64,000 nucleotides of DNA, taken from NCBI GenBank assembly GCA_963920705.1, contig OY987234.1, positions 3,999,351-4,063,350 on the forward strand. The letters are read 5' to 3'. Origin of the DNA: Odiellus spinosus. Taxonomy: Eukaryota > Arthropoda > Arachnida > Opiliones > Phalangiidae. The notes beneath the pieces were generated by a model. It searched no databases. It saw only the letters and a list, made by a program, of their open reading frames with translations, and had not been told where the DNA came from. Numbering within the stretch: position 1 is the first letter of the stretch; the number at the start of each line of letters is the position of its first letter. This document shows, one piece after another, positions 55,720 to 64,000 of the stretch. A program made the translations under genes and the position numbers.

Positions 55720-55724
55720 ATATC

Positions 55725-56699
55725 CTGCCAAGTGCTCGATTACACATGAAATTTATAGTTTAACGTTCTCAATCTCTACTTTATTTTTTAAAATACTTGA
55801 GTTTTGCGACTAGGATGTGCTTTAGATCCAATAGCTTCGTCATTACTACTACGTAATAACGTTGCTATTAAGTAGTTGGCCAATTATTGAAGTCTGTATC
55901 TAAAGCACATCTAACTTAAGTATAATAAAAAATAAAGATTTAGAATGTTAAATAGGATATACGAAACGGAAATTGATGTCGGCGAGTTAAATAAACGGCC
56001 ACATACTTGTGGTCTCCTGAATTATGTACTCTTGCTTTAAAGAATTGTTTCGCTTTCCATGCTCATTTTTTGACGATGCGATTCAATATTATAAATTTAA
56101 TCTCTAGCTCGGTCTAGCCCGTCCCTCTTGTAATATTTTAGGTAAGGCTACGTTAGTTAATCACTCGACCTCCCCCGTCCATCTGGTAATCTATAAGGTG
56201 AGGTTAGGTTAGTTAATCCCTCTAATTAGCCAATCCCTCCAACTAGTTAATACTTAGCTCGGGCTATTTGTAATATTTTAGGTAAGGCTAGGTTAGGTTA
56301 GTTAATTCCTCGAATTAGCCCATCGTTCCGACTAGTTAATCCCTCGGGTTACCCATTCCATCATGTAATCTTTAAGGTTAAATTAGGTTAATCGAACCCT
56401 GGAAATAGCCCATCCCTCCAACTAGGTAATCCCTATAACTCGGACTAACCCGTTCTTCTTGTAGTATTTTAGGTAAGATTAGTTTAGGTTAGTTAATCAA
56501 TTGAACTAGCCCATCCCTGTTTTACAACTTAGGTAAGGTTAGGTTAGTTAATCTCTGCCTTTCGAGATTTGTACCAGGGTCTCAATTACGAATAGATTGA
56601 AGCCTCAATTAAACGCTTTAATTTTTATTCAGCATTAGTAAGAATTAAGGTTCAATAAACCTATAAAGTAAAATAGTGAAATGTGGAAAGGTGTATATT
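55725..56699 (-). repeat. Family 1, right of the BEL insertion
   Basis: An inverted family 1 from CTGCCAAGTGCTCG to GTGAAATGTGG, including the AACCT-like units as GGTTAGGTTAGTTAATC. Continuous with 37,839-38,184 if the BEL element is removed. Confidence 0.85.
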
Positions 56700-56722
56700 T
56701 TTGGAGAAAAAAGGACAGAAAT

Positions 56723-57182
56723 TATACAAAAAAGAGGTTGCTTCGCACCCTTAAAAAAAAACTCTTTATCTAACTCGAATCAAACCCGTGAAGGGACAGA
56801 AATTATTTGTTAGAGAAAGAGCAATTTCATATCTTTAAAATTATAGTTAGTAGATTTAGTCTACTACTTCAAAGATTTTATTACTATTATATATTTTCCA
56901 AAAAACGGACCTAGTTAACCTTCCTCTCCCATTGATGTTAATTTTAAATTCTATCAGTATCACTAATAAAATTAGCTAAAGATGGAGTTCCTTTAATGTA
57001 TATATATTTGTCATTAGTCCTAGGTCGTCTTTATCCGTTTTTTGGAAAATATATAATAATAATAAAATCTTTGAAGTAGTAGACTAAATCTACTAACTAT
57101 AATTTTAAAGATATGAAATATCTCTTTCTCTAACAATTAATTTGTGTCCATTCACGGGTTTGATTCGAGCTTTTTTGTATAA
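56723..57182. mobile_element. Foldback element, copy 2
   Basis: A copy of 4,759-5,261 (ATACAAAAAAGAGGTTGC start) whose right arm has lost about 50 bases near its end. It joins family 1 at the same place as copy 1. Confidence 0.75.
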
Positions 57183-57584
57183 TTGAAATCTTTGTTTAAC
57201 CAAGAGAAGCCCTCGTACTCAATAAACTATTAACTCGAATTCAATAGTTATTCATTCTACTGTTTAAGAAATAAAATTTTTGTTTACCATTATGAAGCTC
57301 AAGATTTCACCATTTTGTAGATCATTCTGGCACCTTTCTCTCTATTAACTTGAATTCAATGGATTCCTTATCACTCTACTGTTTAAGAAATAAAATTTTT
57401 GTTTATCATTTTGAAGTAATTAATAAAGCTCAGCTTAGCTTATGTCTTCACCCTTTTGTAACACATTCAGGCACCTTACTTTCTATTACTTCATATACTT
57501 TTTCAATATTTCGTTATTGAAAGCTGTGTTTAACTAGATATACTATATACTCTTGTACCCGAACGAAGTCTTATCAAATTTTTT
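57183..57584 (+). repeat. Family 3 units
   Basis: Two shortened 143-bp-type units (AAAGCTCAGCTTAGCTTATG) and the CTTATCAAATTTTTT tail into which family 2 is inserted, at the same position as at 7,227. Confidence 0.75.
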
Positions 57585-59950
57585 ACCTCCCCGACTGAAC
57601 TTTAGTTCAGGGGGAGGTTTTACACTGGTCGTGTCTGTGTGCGTGTGCGTGTGTTTGTGTGTGTAAGCGGATATCCTGTGTAAGTGGGCGTGGAGCCAAA
57701 AGTCTAGAGACGTAATCATGCCAGCTTATCGTTCAATTCCGTTTAACGGGAATTACCTCCTTTAAGCGTGGCTGCCACAATGAGTTTCAGGTGTCGTGCA
57801 ATTATATACAACAGGACGTCTCCAATTGCATTCCACCATCCACTTTACGGTCAAACCTCGATGCTGGACAGTTGAAGGCGATTATCCGCAATGGGACGTC
57901 TCCCACTGTTACAATCACCTCCGACCATCCTCACACCAAGGTCCAACCTCTTGTGTCCGATCTCAGCGGGCCATATTAGCGAGGCGTCCCTCACTAATAT
58001 AGTCCACATCAACCTTCCACTCCAGTCATCTCCTCCCTCTACGGGTCTATGTGGTGCAGTTACCGAATGCCTAGGGTTACGATAAACGTCTAGACGTTGA
58101 GAAGGGGGGGGGGGGTTTCCCCAACTCTTCTCGGTTACTCCTCACAGCTTATAGAGGTTAGCGAAAGCTATATATACCCCTTTTCCATGCCCTAACTATT
58201 TTGGCCTTATGCCGCGATATCTTTTAGTGAATTGAAGCGTATAATGCATTTAAATTTTAATTTAATATAATAATATTGTTAAACTGAATCTAATTAATAA
58301 AGAAGCTGAAAAATCAATTAAAAATTCGAGATAGTTTAGAAGATATTTTAGAAATTTCCCAAAAATTTAATGAAATGTGACCGTTTAATACCAGCTTGAG
58401 TTGGCAACACGCGCTATATCATTTAGTTCAAAAAGCAAAGGTATGTATAGGCTAAGGCTTGCTGCAAACTTGGGGTGGATTGAAGAACCTAAATAAAGGT
58501 ACGTTTACACGGGCATCCAAGATAGAAACGACATAAGATTTAAAGCTGAGGCGGATTGATACAAAATGTTAAACCTCTTAAGAAAAATTATAGTCGTGAA
58601 AACTCCCCTTGGACAGAAGTACAGTAGGTTTCCCGTGTTTAAAAAAACAACAGTTTTGAATAAAAAATGGTTATCTGATGTTGGAAAAAAAAATAGGCTT
58701 CAGATTTCTCCACTATAAAACCAAGAGACATTTCCAATTATTTTCATAATCAAAAGAAGCCGTGTAGAGTGAACTTCGTTAGCAGACCAGGAGACGAGAC
58801 CAGACGAAAGAGAGCTATAGTGACTTAAGTGAGAAAATCAACCAGCGAAGAATGTCATCACCATTTGAAGTCAACAGAGCAGCGACACGGCTTTCATTTA
58901 TCACCAGAAAGAGACGGCCCGGCTACGAAAAATTGAAACGTTTAAGCAGTTAGTGTTTTCGGACTCGACGTATGAGATACCTACAGTCAGTAAAAGCTCG
59001 GCAGTTCTTCATACGGCCTCGTAATTGTAAACATAAAAGGAGCTATTCAAATATAAGTCTAACGGTATGGAAATTAGTCTACTTTCAGTCTTTTAAGATA
59101 TTTTTTTTTATCATAGGAGTGGAAGCTAACGTCTTGTCAACCGGTTTGGAAAATAACCTCTCGACCAGCTCCATCCTTGGGTTCTTCCAATGACTGGAAT
59201 CACTTGTATGATGATAATATCAGTAATGGTCCTCTATTAGAACGTCAAAAGAAGAATTTCAGACGAAAATTGTACCGGAAGTAATTACCAATCATATACC
59301 GAAAATGGGTTGTAAATGGAACATTCAGTCTACAATATTTCTTGGTTTGTCCAAGAGGAACTTGCTACCATATCTTCGTCGTTTTAATTCCTTGTCTTCC
59401 ATGCCATCCCAAACTAAATTCTTCGTCTTTATCAAATCAGTGGATTATCAAAGATAATCACGCAGTACAGCCTATGCTTAAGTGTTTATTTATATTGCAA
59501 GAACTTGTATTTTACATATTTACTTAGAAATTAAACATTTCATTTGGTGTGTCTATTAAGAAATCTACGCCCTGCCGCATATAACTATGGGTAACGCAGG
59601 ACATTTCATTTGGTGTGTATATTAAGAAGTCTACGACTTGTCGCATATAATTATGGGTAACGCAGGACATTTCATTTGGTGTGTATATTAAAGAGTCTAC
59701 GACCTGCCGCATATAATTATGGGTAACGCAGAACACGCTTTTCCTTTCTCTGAATCCTTGATGTTAAGGGAAAATATTTATACCCCGTAACCTAGATGGG
59801 AAATAGAGAAGTGTGATTGAAATGCACGCTGTTTCTTTTACTCTTCCAACACTACCTTTCTTTTCATCTCTTATTTTAGGTAGGGTTAGGTTAGGTTATG
59901 TTACCTTAACGTCGGGGTCGGGGAGGTTATATTTTGGTTTCCCAACTTGT
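57585..59950 (+). mobile_element. Family 2 element, second complete copy
   Basis: 5' ACCTCCCCGACTGAAC with hairpin; 3' GTCGGGGAGGTTATATTTTG then CCCAACTTGT. Same insertion point in family 3 as the 7.2-kb copy. It contains three tandem ~66-bp CATTTCATTTGGTGTG units (59,535-59,735), against one at 9.24 kb and two at 25.6 kb. A poly-G run of 13 is at 58,104. Confidence 0.7.
58806..59284 (+). pseudogene. Family 2 conserved coding block, third open copy
   Basis: [15 protein letters not shown] and SPFEVNRAATRLSF lead to RKRRPGYEKLKRLSS-stop. After the T-rich ATCATAG acceptor-like site, a 55-codon frame at 59,117-59,284 begins EWKLTSCQPVWK and ends RRKLYRK-stop. It has exactly the same length as the frames at 4,335-4,502 and 25,209-25,376. 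Confidence 0.4.
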
Positions 59951-60404
59951 ATTCAACTTCATACACCAACGTTATCATTTTTTCCGTCTTTCTTTCCAAT
60001 GTTATCAAAGCTACTGTTATTCAGTCTTAGTATTCAACATAATAAAAGTATAATAAAAGGATAATAGAACACCCTTGTAAATCTAACACATTTCTCTCTT
60101 TCTAATGCAAACTCCCAATGAAACGCCGTCTTTCACGGTGTTTCAACCTTATCTAAAGCTTTTGTTATCTCAGTCTCAGTATTCATTCGAAACGTATAGA
60201 AAAATATAGAGCACCTTCATGATTCTATATTATTATATTTTGGTTTCCCAACTTGTTGTTTATCATTTTGAAGCAATTAGTATAGCTCGGCTAAGCTTAA
60301 GATTTCATCCTTTCGTAACCCATTCAGGCACCTTACTTTCTATTACTTCATATACTTAATCAACATTTCATTATTGAAATCTGTGTTTAACTAGAGAAAT
60401 ATAT
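59951..60404. other. Junction sequence, family 2 end and family 3 tail
   Basis: 59,951-60,230 has two diverged ~150-bp halves (TTATCAAAGC...CTCAGTCTCAGTATTCA). A second family 2 3' terminus lies at 60,236-60,257. A family 3 unit then runs to GTTTAACTAGAGAAA, where the LINE 3' end begins. No gene. Confidence 0.5.
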
Positions 60405-60883
60405 ATATGAGGGTCGTTGATAACCTCAAGCCAAGAGGTATGTAGCGCAGTTAAAATATGATCAATTATGGTAAAAATGCGATTAGTTGGTGCAATTCCA
60501 GAATCTTCAACTAGTTCGAGTACCGCGGGTAACGGTAACACACCAGGTATCACTTCGTAGCATATGTCCTTGACAAGTACCAGACCACTGGCAGACAAGA
60601 GACGTCGTTCCGACCCCGTTATATTTGGTAAGGGTAAACGTGGATTGTCGAAGATTGGCTCTAGAAAAGGATGAGCTGCTAATCGCAACGTCAAATTTGA
60701 AATAGGGGCAAAGCGGTGCCAAGAGGAAAGTATCGTTGCGTATCGAATCGGAATGCCGTAAAATAAAGGCGTTCGTAAAGACGTGCGAAACACTGCTGCG
60801 CCTTGATTGAAGCCTCGGCCATAAAGATTTAGGGAAAACGTGCTCAAGACATGTACGAATAGTGGAGGAGCCCCAGAGAGCAA
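60405..60883 (-). pseudogene. Tx1/L1-like LINE ORF2 C-terminal region
   Basis: The minus-strand frame downstream of the RT, offset from it by a frameshift near 60,880. It reads RTPLFYGIPIRYATILSS, WHRFAPISNL, HPFLEPIFDNPRL and GSERRLLSASGLVLVKD, a conserved C-terminal pattern of Tx1/L1-type ORF2. It is truncated at about 60,405 by a family 3 sequence. No poly(A) tail or 3' UTR is visible. Confidence 0.75.
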
Positions 60884-62141
60884 TTTGAAGCATTCTATTA
60901 AACGAAGAGTGGTCTAGTCCAAATCCACCCGCCTTTTTATCCCGAGTTAATACATTATAATGAATGGCATGCGGGGAGTCTTTCCAAAGAAAACGTAATT
61001 GCATTGTTTTGAATTCACGGAGCCAATGTTCAGGTAAGTCGTAAACAGCCAATACGTGCCAGAGTATGGAAACCGCGAGCGTATTGAGGATGACGATTTG
61101 GCCTAACAGCGACAAATTGCGGCCCTGCCAGACATGCAAAACTTTGGTGAATTTCTGCAAACGCCCTTGCCAATTGAGATTTGAGACATGGCCAGGATCA
61201 TGGCCTAGAAAGACGCCTAATAATTTCAACGGGTCGCAGGTGATCGTCAATGACCCCATAGAGATCGGAGCAAAATAACGCAAACTTCCAAGAAAACATA
61301 CTCGGCTCTTGTTTAAGTTTAATTCGGCTCCCGAGGAGGAGCAATATTCACTGAAATCGTCTAGGACGGGGCTGACGTCAGCGATAGACCCAAGTAATAC
61401 CGAGGTGTCGTCAATATGTTGAAAAACTACAGGAACAGACGTGGTCGGATTTAACATAATGCGGGAAATACGAAGATCTGAGGTCAATAAGGCACAGAGA
61501 GGCTCCGATGCCAGAACGTATAACAAAGGGCCCAACGGACAACCCTGGCGAACCGAGCGGCTAATGACGAAAGAATCCGTGACGTATCCGTGCAACTTGA
61601 TGGCAGAGCGAGAACCAACCAAGAACATTTGAACCCAAGATAGGAAAGAGGCACCGAACCCGAAAGCGGAAAGTACGGCAAAAAGGTGGGACCATTCAAT
61701 TTTATCGAAAGCCTTCTTGAGGTCGAGTTGCAATAAAATTCCCGGTTCCAGTTTCGTATGAAGAAAGTCAAATAAATCAGCGAGAAACCGAGTGGTGTCC
61801 GAGATATTGCGCCCTCTGACGCCACCAGTTTGACAATGAGATACGATGGCAGGCATGACGACAGCCAAACGTCTGGCGAAGATCTTGGCTAGCAATTTCC
61901 CGTCGGTGTTAAGGAGTGTGATGGGGCACCAATTTTCGATCTGCATATTATCACCCTCTTTGGGTAGGAGTATTATCAGGCCATCTTTCATACTATTAGG
62001 CAGTATCCCTCGACTTTGGCTTTCAGCAATGATTGTTAAGAATTCTTCCTTGATTTGAGGCAAGAAAAAAAGGAAAAAATCCACCGTAAAGCCATCGCGG
62101 CCAGGAGCTTTCCCCCTCTTAAGCGTTCGCAAAGCACCCAT
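60507..62141 (-). pseudogene. Tx1/L1-like LINE reverse transcriptase
   Basis: A 544-codon frame. RT motifs in order: LKRGKAPGRDGFTVDFF, IILLPKEGD, NWCPITLLNTDGKLLAK, QTGGVRGRNISDTTRF, LLQLDLKKAFDKIEWSHLF (motif A), SVRQGCPLGPLLYVLASEPL (motif B) and FQHIDDTSVLLG (motif C, the catalytic Asp pair kept but preceded by HI rather than YA), then LNLNKSRVCFLG and LKLLGVFLG. The last ~100 codons are out of frame. Upstream, a frameshift near 62,255 separates it from the linker region. Both the motif C variant and NWC (usually NWR) point to decay. Confidence 0.9.
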
Positions 62142-62567
62142 AACCTCGTCCCAACTAACGGCAACTTCGAGATATTCGCATTGGTCTTTAGTGACTCTAC
62201 TAGCAACCAGCCTGGTTAAGCGATCCGTGGTCCCTTGATTGGAAGGTCCTCTAGTATAAGTTGGTATAATAATTCAACACCGCCTCCCGAATGCGGATAG
62301 GGTCGTCAATAATTAACTCGGATGAATGACGCAATGAAGACATTTGACGTTGGTGCTGCCGAAATTTTTCCAGGCGTAAAAAATAGGATGTCGAACGTTC
62401 TCCCAAATCCCTCCAGTCCTGGCAGGCGCGGATAAGCGCACCGCGTAAGGTGTGCTCTTGAATTTCTTTAAGTAATTTGTCAGTGTTTGTGATTTCGTTG
62501 ATGCATTTATCGTCCTTATCTACGACCCCCTGCAGAAGTGATAAGCGAGTTTCTGGTCGTGCTTGTT
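62142..62567 (-). pseudogene. LINE ORF2 linker between endonuclease and RT
   Basis: Two frames cover EEIQEH-type sequence: LLKEIQEHTLRGALIRACQD, GERSTSYFLRLEKFRQHQR and IREAVLNYYTNLY (62,251-62,567), then after a shift RLTRLVASRVTKDQ and SWDEVMGALR leading into the RT. The HxxRGAxIRxRxxW...GExxTxYFLxLEK pattern is standard for Tx1/L1 ORF2. It is interrupted at 62,567 by the insert. Confidence 0.8.
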
Positions 62568-63393
62568 TGGTATTCTCCCATTCGACCGAATCCCATTCGA
62601 CCGATATCCCATTCGACCGATATCCCATTCAACCGAATCCCAATGGACCGAAAAATGTTTTTCTTAATAAAAATGAATGAATAAACATCCCATTGAAAAT
62701 AGTCCCTTTAGACCGCAATCTAAGAATAAGATATAAACTTTTTTCTGTCGAGCAACTGTGGCCGCGTGTGCTAGAGCATGTGTCCTGAATTTCTGGTAAA
62801 TTAACAACACTAATAAAGAAGCTGCATAAAATTAGTTGAGGTAAAGGTACGATTTCTTTAAGCACACAAAATATCCTTTGAAGTATAGTAGATCCCGAGT
62901 TGGAGAGTGTGCTATTCCGCGTTTCTTCTGGCCAATTTGTTTAACATAACGTAACCTACCCTACCCTTTCCTAACAATAACAATTTTATATAAATTATTT
63001 TTAAAAAATTGTTACTGTTAGATTCGGTTAGGTTGTGATAGGTTTGGCTAGGATAGGTTCGGCTAGGATAGGTTTGGCCAGGATAGGTTTGGCCAGGATA
63101 GGTTAGGATAGGTTGGGCTAGGATAGGTTAGGTTAGGTTATACAAACCTAAATGCTGTAGATGCTGCCTTTAGGCTGCTAGATGTTGTTTGTTATAATTT
63201 GCATATTGCTTAAATAAATAAAATATTATTACGCTTGTATGATTCTTTTGAAGCCTTTTATAAAATTCCCATTCGACCGAAATACGCATTTTAATGTATT
63301 TCGGTCGAATGGGAAATGATAAAACTATTCGGTCAATTGGGATTGACCTTGATAAGAGTTCGGTCCAATGGGATTCGGTCGAATGGTAGACAA
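62568..63393. mobile_element. Inverted-repeat insert in the LINE with iterated CGACCGAAT motif
   Basis: Bounded by GTGCTTGTT (62,559-62,567) and GCGCTTGTT (63,394-63,402), a 9-bp duplication with one mismatch. Removing it rejoins the LINE frame at SRSEQA/RPETRL. Both ends carry repeated CCCATTCGACCGAAT-like motifs (five at the left, five reversed at the right). The interior holds a TAGGTT-rich minisatellite. A 9-bp duplication suggests MULE-like, but no transposase is present. Confidence 0.7.
63030..63150 (+). repeat. TAGGTT-rich minisatellite
   Basis: About eight imperfect units of GGCTAGGATAGGTTTGGCC type, ending in TTAGGTTAGGTTA, inside the insert at 62,568-63,393. Confidence 0.8.
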
Positions 63394-63402
63394 GCGCTTG
63401 TT

Positions 63403-64000
63403 CAGACCGACTGTGAAAAGCCACGTGTTTTCCATAAAAAATAAAATAATCGCGAATATCCGTTTTTAACAAATCGTACCAGCGAAAAATGTCTTCACGA
63501 TAAATTGCAAGTGAACGACTGCGTTTGATAATCCGACCAACCGCAGTGCAAAAAATCTCGTCCTGTAATTAAGTAGCATTAAATGACCAAGTGCTTGGAC
63601 CCATCGGAATTTCGCAGGGATCAAAACGTAGAACCACGCCCTTATGGTCGGATAAGGGGCAGATTAAATTGTGATAACGAGTAGCATTAGTAGTATCACA
63701 ATTTTTCACAAAAAAATAATCCGAGAACTAACAAAATTACCAAAAACAAAACCTGACCACGTATAATCAAAAATATTTTTATGCACTACACGCCAAACAT
63801 CAGTAAATGACAACCTGTCCACCCACTGAAATAAATCAGTGCGCCGCTGAGTGACCGTTAAATTATTAGAGCGTCTATCAAAAACTTGGGACATAACGTC
63901 ATTAAAGTCGCCCCCTATAATAGGTTTTAGTAATAGCTGACAAATAGGAAGGATAATTTGCAAAAATGACTGGCGGTCCTTTGTTTCATTTGGCGCAAAA
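63403..64000 (-). pseudogene. LINE endonuclease domain and downstream, 5' part off-window
   Basis: Apurinic-like endonuclease motifs on the minus strand: IIGGDFNDVMS and DRR, TDLFQWVDRLSFTDVWR, FDYTWSG, then after a one-base shift near 63,718 YFFVKN and LSDHKGVVLRFDP (the SDH motif). RRSRSLAIYRED-like sequence and LLKTDIRDYFIFYGKHVAFH follow, to the insert at 63,393. The start of ORF2 and ORF1 would lie beyond 64,000. Confidence 0.85.

Overview
This window looks like repeat-dense, probably heterochromatic DNA from a eukaryote, most likely an arthropod. I found no host gene, tRNA or rRNA that I can support. The evidence for a eukaryote is intron-containing transposase genes, LTR and non-LTR retrotransposons, and DNA transposons of several superfamilies. 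The arthropod assignment is inference. It rests on the mix of BEL/Pao, Penelope-like, DD41D mariner-like, THAP/P-type and Harbinger/ISL2EU-like elements and on degenerate TTAGG/AACCT-like motifs, and it needs a database comparison.

Layout. 1-1.84 kb: minus-strand Ty3/gypsy gag-protease remnant. 2.08-2.5 kb: LINE ORF1 zinc-knuckle fragment. 2.5-16.7 kb: mosaic of three noncoding repeat families, named here family 1 (AACCT-rich, ~1.3 kb), family 2 (~2.3 kb, terminal hairpin, possibly Helentron-like) and family 3 (143-bp units), plus a foldback element. 16.98-24.54 kb: a Penelope-like element with a 13-15 bp target duplication. It contains a 5.6-kb palindrome of two Harbinger/ISL2EU-like copies, each broken differently. 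24.5-28.9 kb: more family 2 and 3. 28.94-30.08 kb: internally deleted DD41D mariner with 59-bp perfect TIRs. 30.67-32.20 kb: hAT-type non-autonomous element with 8-bp TSD. 32.85-34.28 kb: foldback. 34.34-36.70 kb: 100-bp satellite array. 36.7-37.6 kb: another inverted-repeat block.

38.19-55.72 kb is bounded by two equal 617-bp LTRs and the 5-bp duplication ATATC. It is a BEL/Pao retrotransposon whose gag-protease (53.07-55.03 kb) and RNase H-integrase (38.85-42.07 kb) are separated by 11 kb of other elements, with its RT region gone. Inside the gap lie a family 2 end, a P-superfamily THAP transposase gene with five reconstructable exons (44.15-48.70 kb) and two rearranged DD41D copies (49.23-51.04 kb). 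55.7-60.4 kb resumes families 1, 2 and 3. 60.4-64.0 kb is a minus-strand Tx1/L1-like LINE split by an ~0.83-kb inverted-repeat insert; its 5' end lies beyond the window.

All coding regions belong to mobile elements, and every multi-domain one carries at least one truncation, frameshift or nonsense change. Nesting gives relative ages: BEL inserted into family 1, the DD41D element inserted into another family 1 copy, the Penelope-like element inserted into family 2, and the hAT element inserted into family 3. The recurring architecture is the inverted repeat: at least eight separate foldbacks or palindromes of 0.5-5.6 kb.
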